DNA from: Lineus longissimus
Taxonomy: Eukaryota > Nemertea > Pilidiophora > Heteronemertea > Lineidae
Direction of reading: 5' to 3'
Assembly: GCF_910592395.1 (NCBI RefSeq)
Contig: NC_088324.1
Span: forward strand, 10,380,953-10,444,952
Length of the DNA stretch: 64,000 bases
Shown here in pieces: positions 1 through 37,953 of the stretch. The notes beneath the pieces were generated by a model that did not search any database, was not told the origin of the DNA, and was given only the letters and a program-made list of their open reading frames with translations. A program made the position numbers and the translations under genes. Each line of letters begins with the position of its first letter. Within the stretch, counting starts at the first letter, position 1.

Positions 1-3000
1 AAAAAGACTTAAAAAGGGACCGAGGATAAAGCAGGCCTCTTCAAAGAACCCCTTAATGGGTTTAGCTCCAAAGTGCTGTTGAATGCTTTTAATGTAAGAT
101 TGTGTCCAGGGTGGGCAGTCTCTCATCAGATAATCCGTCAAAGACACGGACGTACAGCTCCATTAACTTCAGGAAAGGGAAAAGAGGATAAGAAACACAC
201 AGACATGATTTTACGTCATAAACAACATGGCCGTCAGCGACAGTCGCCCACGGGCAGTTCGATTGACAGGTTTTTGGCAGATTTGGAAGTAGGCTTAAAT
301 CCATTTCGAAGGGTGAAGCTTTAACCACTACGCGCCAACGACGACTGAGGTGGTAATTTCGAACTGATGGTTACAAGTTCTTCCAGTGCTTAAGGGGTTA
401 AAACAATGTAATCAGTTTAATTGAAGAGCATGATACAGTGGCAAGAGTACAATTGAAATAGTGCATTTGTTTGGTCACCGTATCTTAGCAACATAATCAC
501 AGCTTAGACGTGAGGTTCCGTGAGAATGTCAGGGAGCGGGACAGCTGTCAGGCTGTGTTCAACAACCTGGGATGTAGGATTTGTTGTGGGTCAAATTTGC
601 CTTACAAGCTTTTCAGCACAATCGCTCAATCCACGCAGTGAGCACTGATGAGATGTCCCAGTCCAATATACCATACACTTTCCTAAAAAATTATATCGTT
701 ACGCGTGGGCAAAGCTACAAGTACGGTGGACTGCGTTACGCGTGAGCAAATCTACGGTGAACTGAAATGACGCAGCCGTCAGACTTTCCCCAGTGTTTTA
801 TTGCCGTCATCAAAATGCCACTACCGCTAATCAGAATCAGATTTCTATACCACGTGCCCAGTTTTAAAAACAAATATACTTGACAGTTAAATGTAATGTA
901 GATTTTGAATCAGGGGACTAGGTTGTACTAAAAAAAAATATAAAATGAAATAGTCGTGATACGAAACTATCAGAAAAAATTACAAACTCAGCATGGATCA
1001 ATGATCTTTGTGTAGCTTAATGGACGAATTAAACGCTTAATAAATGCGCACGTGCATGCAACAATTACTGCATATAAAATGCAAAATCACGCACTGTACC
1101 GATTCCGGTAGGGGTATCCTGCAGTTCCGGTTGAAACCCGGCGTTCGGTAATCGATTCAAAAATCGAAGTTTCAATTCGGTTTATATAAACAAGGAGATA
1201 ATTCATTCATTTTGGTAATTATGAAAATACTCTAATGACCAATTATGAAGTTTTTCATTTTATTGTTAAAACTTCTGGAGAAATTAAAGGGTTTTGATTT
1301 AGAAATAGTTCTAGTTTGCAAGTCAAGACATGAGACGGATATGATTAAGTCAAACTCCAAAACACTTGCCATCAATATAATATCATGATTTATGGCTGAC
1401 GTAAACTTCTTATTACAATTTTCAAAACCGTGTTTGCATACACGTACAGAGATTCAAGAGACGACCGTAATTCAGTCTAAGCTTGTGAAGTCGGAACCGG
1501 ATTTGGAAGAACGAGCACTAATCGCCTATTGAAAATGAAAACGTCCCGGCAAGTTTGTTTTCGGCGCGTACGGTCGTCATTTGTAACACTCCATAAACTA
1601 CCCATTAAAAATCTCAACACATCACTGATTTAGTCACTGGTGTTTGACTGACTGAATAAATAATTAGAAAAACTTTCCAATAGGACAGCTGGGAATATCA
1701 TATCACCGCGAATGTCAGTTATCATTGCTTCACCTGCATGTCCACTGCTTTTTATCGCAAGATCGTTTAATATGTTATCATGTATGACGTCCTGATGCAT
1801 ACGGTATATTGATATTATCACGGACTTCGAAACAAAGTCGCGGATTTTGCGAATGACTACGATTCGCAAAAAATCCACGAACAAAATTCTTTCGTATGGA
1901 GAGAGAGAGATTTGTAAATACGAATAATATATTGAAATCGCACGAAACGCAGGAGCAAAACTGGCGGTTTACATTACCCCTAATCAGCACAGCATGCAGA
2001 AGCTGTTAGCGTTTCTAAATAGATCGCGGCAGGCGGGCGGGCGCCCTTCAAAATACACCTAGTGGCGGGATCAATAGGAGACAGGGGTCCGTAGCGCAGA
2101 CGCACTCGTGCCCTGAACCCCGACCCAGTAACAGCTAACAAAGGCCAATTAGGGAAAGGGACGTGGTGGGGTCTCGTCAATTGTTGATAGGGTTAGATTT
2201 TTATCGTCACGGTCTTATCGCGTTGCGAATCAAGCGTTTGTCAGGGTTCTGTTGAGGATGCGCGTGTGTAGGCATAATGACCACCTGTTTCTATCATCAT
2301 AGCATTCTTTGCCGGTTGTTTGAAATATCGAGTTCACAATTTAGGATAAGCTGCTTAATTTAGGCAGACGTGCTTTAATCAATCTTGTATCACTCCACAA
2401 TCTTGACCAAGACTTGATACATTATCAGGCCTTCCAAACAGCTCCTCGATCGATGCCCCACCGATCCCGCACCTGTTGCAACGGATCCATGCCCGTTTTA
2501 TTGATCACCCATGCGACAGAAAGACTCGTCATCTCATTTTATAGCTTTCCTCCTCCCATTCAGACGATACAACAGACAATGGCCTGTAATAATCCCATTG
2601 GATGCGATATTGGTGAAACAATGCACTGCACTTGTCGTGGGATAGCCTGAATAGCTTCGGCACGTGGCTATTCTCATTGCTGTATCCCGAGATGACAGTG
2701 GCATCCATCCCTTGAAAATGATTATTTTCAAGATCATGTGATGTTTTGCGAGTGCAGTGTATTGTTTTTAATGACTTGTTGCCGTAAAAAGCCCAACTTG
2801 TGAAAATCTAAATTGAGTTCGCATCGAAGAGTATAGTGGACTTCAAGTCCCAAAAGAGGCAAGAAGTCGTTTGTTCACCTTTACTCGGCCGACCCTGTTT
2901 TAGTATGCGCAGTATCACACCTCTCCTAATTGATTTATCGCTAATAAAATGGTATCGATGTTTAGAAAAGGCTACTAAATTTCAATGTTGCCGGATTGGG

Positions 3001-3487
3001 TTGTTGGGTAAAAGGCGGCGGCCGCTACTTGATATTCTGCGAGGTGGTATATGAAGATTTAAGAGATTTCTTAGGTAATAATATTTGATTTGAGGAACTG
3101 TGGACGAGTCAAGTATGGGCGCTCGTGCTAATGATCTATAGGGAGGAAGACGATTTGTAAATTTGGCCGCTGGAATAACAACATTACAAACATAAGAAGT
3201 TGCGCCTTTCTCATCACTCCGCTCAGAAAAGGAACATTACTTGTATATCTAAACTTCGCGTACCAACCAAAAATTATAGCTGTTTTTTTAAGGTCAGCAA
3301 GAAACTTAGTCCGTTACGCTAGGACTTCGGTTGTGTCACGTCACTCCATGACATGCGAATGGCATTATTATCCCAGTTTTTTTCTGGAAAGGTTGTGTTG
3401 TCGAACGATACGCAGTCGTGAATAACAATCACATCTTTGCATGAAATGGCGCCGGGTTTATTTTATATTATATTTGCTGCTTTTCAG
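1..3487. other. Upstream flank / 5' intron of Lmx1, no coding sequence recognised
   Basis: No open reading frame here resembles a known protein; the ORFs are short and overlap on both strands. The first recognised Lmx1 exon begins in phase 1 behind a splice acceptor at 3486-3487, so at least one more 5' exon must exist. I looked for the short acidic N-terminus typical of LMX1 and did not find it, so it probably lies beyond the left edge. Around 2030-2170 there is a GC-richer patch that could be regulatory, but nothing decides this. Confidence 0.5.
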
Positions 3488-27659
<24,172 letters not shown>

Positions 27660-30480
27660 CACGGACTACTTTCTCAATGTGGATAAATACAATGATGTGC
27701 TCCGGAGCGTGCGTACATGTAGAAATTCGGCACGGAGTAACACTAATGTGCTTCGACACGTGTGTGCTTCGGAACGGAGTGTAGTGCCGGACAGTACGGA
27801 GTAACACAGATGTGCGGATTAACACATTTAGTTAAACCTCGGCACATCGTACACCAACCATGGTAGAAGGCACAAAGCAGCATTAAAAAACCGGTTGTAG
27901 TGGCTGTAATTGTGGGTAACGCCAATCACGAAGCTCGTTTGCAGATTTTGAGCTTGATCAAACACTAAGCCATTCTGTCCTGGAGGTCCGTTGGCCGGAA
28001 CCGGTTCCTGTTTTATATGAAACTATCATATTATAGACTTGTCAAAACTATTTTCTAGTCATGTTAAAATCAATGTTTTATATCTATTTAACCAGTAAGT
28101 TATCAAGCGTACGAATATTCCAAATTTAGGTTCACGACAAGTGAAGCCCGAATGGAACTAAACTTTGGCAGTTTCGTGATTCATAATCATACACCAGTTC
28201 GGGGCCACCGGAAATTGATAATGGACTCGCCGGAAGGTTTGTGGTCGGTCGAAGTTGAGGAGCAAAAGGATTTACCAGGTTTGATAGCACACCTTTCGCC
28301 CCTCAATTTCGACCACCTCAAAGGATTCGGGCGAGTCTATCGTCAATTCCGGTGGCCTGCAACCGGTATATTAATTTGAATCGCCACACTGTTTGGGAAT
28401 GGGACTTTTTCCATGTTGGCATGTGAGTTTTCTTCAACTTCTATTTTTTCTAAGTAACAGCACCCTGAATATAGACGTTACTGGTGCATCTCATTACTAA
28501 TGTCTCTTAGCGTATACACGGGAGACCCGTTCCAAAGTTAAACTCTTCTGTTAGGCGAGTCACACACTTGGGTAGTTGATTCGTTAACATGTTAAAGGAA
28601 AAAGCGACCGGTGTGAGATTTAGTGGGGACATATTTGATTCGCTAGATCGCTTCCATTCGCCGCCACCTTTTGCATCATGATTGATCTGCAATAAATATT
28701 TCTTGCCAGACGTGCATTTGCGTTTGCTTACAATCATAGTTTCTATTTTCTGTGTACTGTTTATTGCAGTTTGATAATTTTCAAGAATACTGTTCGGAGA
28801 AGTCAGGGTCATCCTGGATCATGAAAAACCCAGCATATCTCACGCCCTGCCAGTCCCTTTAACGGAAATATTCCTGCATCAGTTATTTAAGATTTCTGTG
28901 AGAATCTTATTGATTTTTGACGGCTTTTACTCACAATTAAGCTTGTGGACAAATGGCTCAGTATTGTCCTCTCTGTACATTTCAGTGAACATGTACCTGC
29001 ATTGTCGAGGTTGCACTCATTGCGTCACATAAACTCTGCCACGTGACTCATTCGAGAGATCTGTAATTATCAGAATATTTCGTAAAAACTACTAAATGTA
29101 TAAAATCAGCTTATCATTATTTATTTGTGGATATTCATTGTATAGTATCTGTACTCAAGTATATTGTAGATACATATTGCCTGGTTATGTTTTTTTCTCG
29201 AGACCAGAACATCATTGTACTTACTATTTTAATTGTAAAATATTGGATGTACATGTACTGAATTCACTAATTTTTAGTTCTTTAAGAAGTCGTTGGGGAA
29301 TCCCAATGACACTTGAAATCGCGAAGGTTGCCGAATGCGACTGTGCATGTGTAAGAGTGTCCAGAAACACTGTTTGTTATATTTTTGGACTTTACCATTC
29401 TAGGCCTCAGAGCATAATTTTTTGGATCAGACATGTGGTTGACATTTACGTGAGCCAAGCTGGTGTCAGCTAAGGTTAGCAAACCTGCGATTACTGCATT
29501 AAACGACAACATAATATTGTGTCGATAACGAGTGTATCACCCCATGCTGGCATTTTTGTGATTGGTCCTTCCCGATGATTTGATGACACGTTTGACTCCC
29601 GAAGGGTAACATATGGGCCACAAACTAGGAAACGTGGCTTTTTCTCTTCGACCATCCTAGGCAATGGACGCATATCAGGGATGCGGGTAATTTCTTCCAT
29701 AATTTCCGATTATTCCTCAGCCACATGTATGTGAGGCTGAAGGCTAAATTGTCGATAGCCAGGCATGAAAATCATGTTCCCCCGTTCCTGATATGGCCTC
29801 ATAGCCAAGGTAGGTCATATCCCGTCTGCGCTTCTATCCACTAATTAGGCCTATTGGGTTGTTCTATATTCTATCAAGTTAATCCCCCTCTCTGTAAAAT
29901 TATCCCAACAAAATCATGAAACATATATCGAGTATTTGAGTTGATTCTTTCGGTATCTCTCTGCTGAGCGACCGCAGTCCCTCTTGCATCGAAACTGTGA
30001 GTCAAGATCTCACCTCTGGATAGGCAAACTTGCGTTAAACTGGGTATCGGCTGATGGTTTTATTCTACTGTATCTAGGACCAACATGCAATACCTAGCGA
30101 TCCGTAATACATGTGCGGACGCTGTGCCAGCTCCGTGCGTCGGGCGTGGCGCGTACCAAGTACATGCATGAGGTTGTATAGAATTTCGGTAAATTTTGGA
30201 GATTATAAAGCGTATATAAATGAAAAAGAATCTATCTGGTTGACTTGAAATAATTAATAAGATGCTCCATGTGGAAACGTTTTCGGTAGAAAATGCGTTT
30301 GAACTGAATGCTGCTACATTTATTGATTCCGGGATTGATTTTTGTCCCAGGTTGTCGACACGCCCCCTAACAGTGAATGGAAGAAACTTCTATGCCTCTT
30401 GTCTCTATCCCATGTTTGTGTTATTTATTTGTCCAGAAAACTGTATGTAAATTTGAAGAAGAGATTTTGCAATAAAATCT
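27660..30480 (+). other. Probable Lmx1 3' UTR and downstream DNA
   Basis: No recognised gene. A canonical AATAAA at 30471-30476 could end a 2.8 kb Lmx1 3' UTR; other AT-rich stretches make this uncertain. Around 27700-27810 short phrases such as CGGAGTAACAC recur irregularly. A 75-codon ORF at 28152-28379 has no recognised similarity. Confidence 0.35.
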
Positions 30481-30489
30481 AGATATCTT

Positions 30490-30730
30490 ACACTCATGTC
30501 GCGCTTTTTATTTTTTTAGCGAATGCGGCTAAACCACCTACACCAAATGTAGGCCCATGTATCAGTAAGAATGGCCTAGGCGGGAGGCCTGAAACTGCGC
30601 CTGCGGTTTCAATCAGGACCCCCTTCCCCCGCCCGTCCCCCAGCGAGAAATCCTGGATCCGCGCCTCGTGCCTAACAGCGTAGCTCTTGGGACGTGTCAG
30701 TGAACAGACTTCGCACAAATGAGATCAAAG
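30490..30730 (-). mobile_element. Repeat-like fragment (GGATCCAGGATTTC type)
   Basis: Read on the minus strand, the segment contains GGCGCGGATCCAGGATTTC followed by a G-rich tract. I associate this phrase with dispersed repeats in several marine animal genomes, from memory and without a search. No coding remains or terminal repeats were identified. Confidence 0.3.
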
Positions 30731-32226
30731 TTCGAGAAGTATATGACTACTAGCATTGTACCCGTGGCGCAGGCAGGTTCAAATGGGCTTTACCTTGAAT
30801 AGATTGAATTGCAATAAAAATCTAATGCAATATCGAAGGAGCAATATCGAAGAGATAAAATTAAACCAACCATTTGTACACAGACTCGAACCCTGTCACG
30901 TGCTGTATGCGTGCACATAAAAGTACATCAATTGGTCTGATAGAGATGATGAGGCAATGTGAATATGCCTCGTTCCTTAGTCAGCAATATGCCCCTTTTT
31001 ATACGGAGAAGAAGGAGAACCCAGATAGGCCTTCACATGTCGGCTTCCAAATGGCTCGAACCAATTATTCACTATCACTACTATAACTTTAAAATGCGTG
31101 CTCCTCCTACATGTAGCATGATCTCAGGCAAGGCACTTAGTCGAAAGGCTAGCTAGAAGTCCAGCACCGTGAGCAGCTCCTTGATAAGTCCATGCCAAGT
31201 TCAGAGTGTGCCTCTTCAGATACATCAAGTATTGAAAGCTGTGGTGAGCACATAAACAGACCATGGTAACCTTCATTTAAAAATACCTTTATAATCAAGG
31301 GCTAGCATTGGCTAACACAGCACCCATAAACAATAGCCCAATTTGACCCCAGATCCTTACTGCGGGAAAACCCAAGTCCAGCAACCAAAAGTACCAAAAA
31401 TACATTTTTGTTTACATTTGAACTGCACACATGCGTTTGTTTACAATTTCTTTCCCCGCGAAATCTCGAAGATCAGGTGACCTGCAATCGTGGATTGAAA
31501 ATAACATTAACCTTGGTTCAGCAAGTCAACAGGTACAGGCTGTTCCAATCATCCCCCTACAGCCAGCTGTTCAACAGGTAGTGTTAGTCACCCCACCGGG
31601 AGTGCAGGTAATTGATTAATCCCCTGCATAACAAAACAGCAATGGCTTGGCTTCTGTGAGTGGTAAGGAGAATTGACAGTGTCCGATTAAAAATCCCTCA
31701 TTACTGCTCCGCTGAAGTAAATTTCCGAAAATAAACATAACGTTGCATCAGGATAACATATCACCTGCAAACGTGCAAAATCTTTGAGACGAAACACTAC
31801 CCCCAAATGGCACTTTATCGAGCCGCCTTATAGAAGACTGGAAGTACGGTCGTCAGGTAAATACTCCTGGAATTTCAATTCCCGTTGAAGCCAAAACTAC
31901 AACAAAATGAATAATAAATGACCACTCCGAAAAACATCAACCATCGGCACATAGTTGGTAATGCGCCCCAATCCTTTCCAAAATTTTGATATACGCTTAT
32001 GAACTTTATATAATTAATACATAGAGCCTAGTACACTGGTTTTAAAAGCCTTGATAATGTTATCTAGTAAACATGTAGTCTATCACAAGACGTTTCGCAA
32101 CCATTTAGGGAGTTACTGATCATGAAGGTAACGGCTTAACGGATTTTATCTGTCCTCGATTAATCTATATCATAATACTATAAGGCGGCTCGATAAAGGA
32201 CTTTTCACCACGAAAGACTCCGCACT
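30731..32226. other. Intergenic region upstream of the SLC22 gene
   Basis: Mostly AT-rich without recognised genes. It should contain the SLC22 promoter and 5' UTR. No TATA box can be placed with confidence relative to the ATG at 32227. It includes the unexplained ORF at 31431-31619. Confidence 0.4.
31431..31619 (+). other. Unassigned 62-codon ORF, Gln/Val/Pro-rich
   Basis: Its second half, about 31488-31611, encodes a compositionally smooth Gln/Val/Pro-rich segment (QQVQAVPIIPLQPAVQQVV) that looks like coding sequence rather than random translation. It is preceded by a possible acceptor (ATCAG at 31471-31475) and followed by a possible donor (CAG|GTAATT near 31609). It may be an isolated exon of an unrecognised gene, an exon fragment carried by a repeat, or chance. 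I do not recognise the protein. Confidence 0.2.
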
Positions 32227-35200
32227 ATGGAGTTTGATGATGTTCTGAGTTATGTCGGCCAGTTTGGGAGGTACCAATGCCTGTTGTATTGTGGGATAGC
32301 GTGCGCGATCATCACAACTGCTTTGAGGGACTTGAGTGTGGTGTTTACATTGGATATACCCGATTACAGGTAAGAATTCGATATATAACACTCCGGAGAA
32401 TCTAAATATTAAACTCCAGGTATTACCCGGCAAATGAAGGTTCCGCGACATCTCGTATTCTTGAATTCGGAGTCCCTCGACAGTTTCGTTGCAAAATGGT
32501 AATTCTGCTGAGGCGGCGTTGGCTGATGAAGCAAGATTGAAAAGCAAGCATGGACAACAATAGTTTTTCACTTATTGCTAATTCCCGAGCTTCTAACGTA
32601 CTTAAGAAATGTGGAGAGTTTCCAAGTTAGATGGTCCATGCGTACGTGGGTCGAGCGAACGAATTTCAGTATATGATGGATGAACACTGTCTCGACTGTA
32701 AGTGTAATGAAGTAATATGTAGTGATATGAGAAATATTAGGAAGTTGTTGTATTTTGACATCTCTTAAAACCTTTCTAGATTCCAAACAGTTCAGCTGAT
32801 ATTTTAAGAGTTCACAGGAGTTTCCAGTTAGTAAAACCAATTTCGTATTGTATTTTACTTTAACCAGCATGGCAATTTTGTTATTAGTTCATTAGTTCGT
32901 GTACATCTCGACAATAACATTAGCAACTTGTATCCCCAAATTCATAATAACAAATTGAAATGTATAATTGTTAATTGGAAAAACTAATGAACCATACGGG
33001 TTATTGAGATGGACCCTACGGGTTATTAAGATGGACCATACGGGTTATGAAGATAACAAGTTTAAATTAAAATTGTTATGAGGTACACGTCACTTAAGGG
33101 ATGGCTTTTTGGAAGTGAGGTCGCCACCTCCCAGTGGTCCAGCGGGCCAACACCCTGATGTCCAACCAATAGGAATCGAGGTGGCTGATCACATGTTATC
33201 CAATTAGTCTGCCTTTATTAGCGTGGCCCTCCGGCCAAATCCTCAGAGACGACCTCCAACCTGAACCTGTAACAACCTGAACCTGTAACAACCTGTAACA
33301 GACGTACAACAAAGTTCTGAAAGAGATACACCTGACTTCTTGTCCTTTCACTTGATCCTGCCCTCACAAGAGCTAGTTCCCTAGGAGCCCATAGCAGAAG
33401 GAAGGGACTCCGCAACATAAGTTTTTGCATTAGTGGTTGTAACACCCGTAATGTCGCATCGTACATGTACACTCTGTTTTATAATTGTACACTCAAACTA
33501 TCGCGGACATTTTCAGATGCGCCATCCCCGGCCTAGAGAACGACACCTTCAACAACCAAAATGGCTCCCATCTATACCTCATCAACGTCACGATCCCAGC
33601 AGACGACAAGTGCAATATCTACACCAATATCACCGGGCTAAACGGGACAGTTCAAGAGGAGGAATGTTCTGCCTGGGTCTACGATAAAACCATTTATCAG
33701 ACTACAGTAGCTACTGATGTAAGTTCCGTTGATTTTAATGTCATATCAAACTATCTCCAAATGAAGCGCCAATAATATTAAATTTATGTCTCACAATATT
33801 AATACTGTATCGTGATAATCAGTCTTTCCTTTGTTTTCAAGTTTGATTTGGTGTGTAACAAGACCATCCTATCAACAGTCATTAACATGATCTATGGTTT
33901 TGGAGGATTATTCGGGGCACTTTTCGGTGGGAAACTCACAGACAAGTAAGTTAAGTTCCCTTTTCCTTTCATTTCGCTTACATGAATAGATCTTCAGATA
34001 ACATCTCTGAGTTCTCCTTTCTTTGTACCTATTTCTTTCATCTTTCCATTTATTCAGTACAACTCGAATAACACCCACCCGCGAATTTCACGAAAATATC
34101 CTGCAAGTGAATTATTTCCTGTTTTCTATATAGTTACAGTATTAAATCCTTTTTGGAAGACATCATAGAAATACGGACTTTCTGCTGACTGGGTTAACCA
34201 AACCGCTACACCAGAGTTGTCTCCGGCGCTAGCTAGAGTTGATCGAAAAAAATGGTGTCACGTTCCAATTTAACACAAGAAATAGGTCATGCAAACCCCA
34301 TTTAATTTTTTCCTAATCCACAGATTCGGTCGGAAGATAGTGTGGGTTACGTCATGTGTAGGCTTGGGTGTCGCAGGGGTGGCATTCAGTCTGTCCACCA
34401 ATATCTACATGTTGATGGCGTTCCGAGTATTTGAGGGTGTGTTCGGTGTACCGGCGTACATGTCGACCTTTACCTACGGTAAGCACAGGTGATGACCACA
34501 CGCTGTTCGCTAAACAATTTGAAATTGGTAAGTGAATTCGAAAACTCTAGTTTTCGTAAATATAGTACATCTACTGAATTATATAATACTGTTGACTTAT
34601 TTTGAGTTATTTCAGTTCTACATAAACCGCATTCACACGGTATATATCTTGGATTTAAATCTTTCTCAATTTCTTGTGTCAGATGCAGCTTACTTTCAGA
34701 ATTCAAATCATTTTCAGGCATGGAAATAATAGGTCCAAGAAAACGAGCATTGGGAGGTTCACTAATTGGTGGGCTGTACCCCATCGGCACGATGTTGGTC
34801 GCCCCCGTAGCCTACTACATCCGGAACTGGGTCTATCTTTCGGTGGTACTATCGGTGCCAGCAATCGTCCTCATATTGCCATTTTATTGGTAAGTACATG
34901 TACAGTAGTGGCCTGGGAGTTGGTGTCAGGCCTACAAATCGAATATGCTTTAATGGAAACAAACATATATCTTAATTAACAGGAATTCTCAGGGACATAC
35001 ATGTACACATTCATCACACAAGAACTCCCATATTTGGGACAAGATTTTGGGCAAAGGTTTTTGCTCGTTAAAACAACTTTGACATACGCCACCACTACCA
35101 GTAGTCGAGAATACTTTCAATGTTGTCGAAGGAAAAGAGCTAGACCAGCGAAAAACGACCTTCACATACATGTATGTATTTCCTTTGTTGAAGCATACTG

Positions 35201-37747
35201 CCCGAGTCACCCAGATGGCAGCTTGCGAAAGGCCGCCGAGACCAGGCCAAGCAGTTCCTCAGGACGGCAGCCAGGATGAACCGGAAGGCGGCCATCTCGG
35301 AGAAGGTCCTTGAAGAGATGATCGTAGAAGAGGAAGTAGAGGAAGGGTCCGTGATATACGCCCTTAAAAATAGGGTCATGTTGAAACGAATTGGAATTGT
35401 AGCGTTCAACTGGTAGGTTTCGTGGACACATCTTGGCCCAAAATGGGCTAGCGTACCAATCAAGACTAAATTCGTTTTCTAACAACTATCGCTGGTTAAC
35501 GTCATCTGACGTTATCATACCGAGCTCTAACTGCATAGTTGCCAACATTAGCGGCGTAAATGTAGCTGCCCGTGCAAGACAAGTGGCCCGGGCGGGCGTT
35601 GACGGACGCGACCAATATCACAGGGTATACTCGGGATGCTAAATAGTTAGGAGTTACTTCTTGCGATAGCTACTGTATTGAAAAACAGCCTCGTGCGATC
35701 AGTGCACAATTAGTGTCTCAGTTTTAAACAACAGCCGACAGTGAATCGATGAAAGAGTCATAATTTTGAAAAACTTCCAGGTTTGCTGCTTCGACAGCTT
35801 ACTACGGCCTGTCACTGAACTCCGGCAATCTTGTGGGCGACTTGTACGTCAACTACGTCGTGACGGCCGCGGTGGAATTACCAGCTTGTGTCTTCACGTA
35901 TGTTACCCTGGACAGGCTAGGAAGGAAAGGCCCTCACGTGTTCAGCATGTTCCTCTGCGGGATCGCCTGTCTCACAAACATCTTCATAGTACTATACGTG
36001 GATAAGGGTAAAGGCGATTTCTTACGTTCCAGGTTCAAGCTAAAATGAGTAGTCGCAAAGGGCTTCTTTGACATTAAATATATTTTTTAAAGTACTAGCT
36101 AGGAAGTACCATTTCCCCCTCTCCTTCTACGGTTGTTAGGCCTACTGTATTCATTGCTTTCACTGTTGATTGGAATCGCAACATTAGCTTCAGTAGCTAT
36201 AAGTGAAAGACACTCTAGCAAGAATGTTTGTAGATACATGTATTTATACATAGTTGGTACAAGATATATAACTAAATAATTATAATAGCGATTGGATTTC
36301 TCTCCTTATAGAACATCATTGGATAACGGTGGCGCTCTCCACCGTTGGAAAGTTCGGGTCAACGGCAGCTTTCACCACGATTTATATCTTCGCCAGTGAA
36401 TTATTTCCCACCACGACCAGAAACGGCATCATGGGGCTCTGCAGCGTCGGCGGTAGAGTAGGAAGTATGGTTTCACCATATATAGCTAGTCTGGTAGGTT
36501 TGACTTGATACAGTCCAAATCACAATTGACATCCGTTAATTCGCGTCTTTTTATCCAAGACTATGCAAAAAGAAGAATAAGTTTACTCTGCAAAGCATAG
36601 ATATTAACCTTGTTCTTGGTTTTGCCACATTTCAGGGTGACCTGATCGTTGGAATCTACGGGGTCGTCCTCCCCATGACCATATTTGGAGTCATTGCCCT
36701 GGTTGCTGGCGTCCTGGCCATATTTTTACCGGAAACCATGGGCGAGGCACTGCCTGATACTATAGAACAAGCTTTGGAACTAGGCAAGAGGTGAGGCTCT
36801 ATGAGAAAAGCCGTATAGAAACTGCAATAGGCACCGGGCGAAATAATGACTTCATATGGCATTGCTCAAAATCTTCTGGTGTATCCAGTCATATTGGAAA
36901 AGAACTTCAAAAACACCAAGTTCTTCTTCGTCAAATTTTTCCAAGACTTGATTTAAGCATAACTGCTTACTTGACTTGTGTCAGTGTAAATGTAGAAAAT
37001 GTCCCCAAGAAAAAGTTTCCTGTCCTATTGCAATCTGATGGAGAATGGTCTATGGTTCTATAGAGGCTATGATCATCAATAGTTCACCAAGTTCTTCTAC
37101 GTCAAATTTTTCCAAGACTTGATTTTATCATTACTGCTTACTTGAATTGTGCCAGTGTAAATGTAGAAAATGTCCCAAAGAAAAAGTTTCCTGTTGCATT
37201 CTGACGGAGAATGGTCTATGGTTCTATAGATAGAGGCTATGATCATCAATAGTTTAAGAGATTAAAGCACATGATAGAATCGTTTATATTCATTTCACGG
37301 ACATTCTACATGTATCCAGGATTCTACACCGGTATCAACGTTTTAGAGTGTTTCTGTCTTCGAGTGTTGCCCTCATTGTTTGGGAACGTTGAAAGCCAGA
37401 TTGACACGTTTTTTCAGTGTTTTCCCCTATTGAAAGTCATGATCGTTCTTGCTGTCTATTGTATGGAAACACTGAAATATGGGGATCACCCACAGATGTT
37501 ACACTGGGTTGGTTCAGTCAAATAGTGTCCGATTTTACTTCTATTTTCCTTGTTTTCCAGAAAGAGGAAACAGTTGGGAACAGATGAGTCAAAAATAATA
37601 ATGGACAATGATACGTTCATTGACAGTTGCAGGATCTATGAGACATTTGGAGAGAAGAAACCTGCATCGGATCAAGTGACACTGCCTTCATATCAGGTCC
37701 AACCTGACAGGATTGATGAGAAAAACATAGAGAGTACGCGGATTTGA
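32227..37747 (+). CDS. SLC22 family organic cation/anion transporter, 10 exons, complete
   Basis: Plasma-membrane transporter of the major facilitator superfamily; the substrate (organic cation, carnitine or anion) cannot be told from sequence. Exons: 32227-32369, 33517-33718, 33842-33945, 34324-34478, 34718-34889, 35194-35412, 35781-36007, 36312-36493, 36636-36790, 37561-37747; 1746 nt, 581 aa plus stop, all phases consistent. The N-terminus MEFDDVLSYVGQFGRYQ is typical of SLC22. The large extracellular loop (residues about 48-110) has five N-glycosylation sequons (N56, N63, N71, N85, N90) and several cysteines. MFS signatures are GGKLTDKFGRKIV in exon 3/4 and LDRLGRK in exon 7. PESPRW in exon 6, ELFPTTTRNGIMG in exon 8 and LPETMGEALPDTIEQA in exon 9 are family hallmarks. 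Length fits the family (about 550). Confidence 0.95.
32989..33054 (+). repeat. Three tandem 22 bp units in SLC22 intron 1
   Basis: Units at 32989-33010, 33011-33032 and 33033-33054 share GACC(A/C)TACGGGTTAT and differ at a few bases. A short minisatellite. Confidence 0.8.
33259..33300 (+). repeat. Short tandem repeat AACCTGAACCTGTAAC
   Basis: Two full 16 bp units and a shortened third lie in the SLC22 first intron, about 215 bp before exon 2. Confidence 0.7.
36914..37254 (+). repeat. Tandem duplication of ~170 bp in SLC22 intron 9
   Basis: Copy 1 (36914-37084) and copy 2 (37085-37254) align throughout with scattered substitutions and small indels. Neither copy carries coding sequence of the transporter. 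The head-to-tail junction is direct, which fits unequal crossover or replication slippage. Confidence 0.85.
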
Positions 37748-37953
37748 TGGAGGAAAATCCATTAGACTGAAGATATATATGTGCGACTCTATGGGGACTG
37801 ATGAATTGCGTAACTGAGGTCGTGGTTTTGCCTTTGTTCTTCTTTTGTTTCAAATCCTCAATGGGAACTTTAAAAGTGATGATTTTGATTGAATCTAAAT
37901 CATGCATTGTTATCAAGAACTTTGTGAAGAACCTACATGTATATATATATAAT
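37748..37953 (+). other. SLC22 3' UTR
   Basis: Sequence directly after the stop; it is AT-rich with a short AT run near 37941. No perfect AATAAA was located before the adjacent MITE-like repeat. Confidence 0.35.

Noticed and set aside
34180-34220. tRNA-like phrase (GTAGCGGTTTGGTTAACCC on the minus strand)
   Set aside because: No cloverleaf with B box and acceptor stem could be built; at most a SINE relic.
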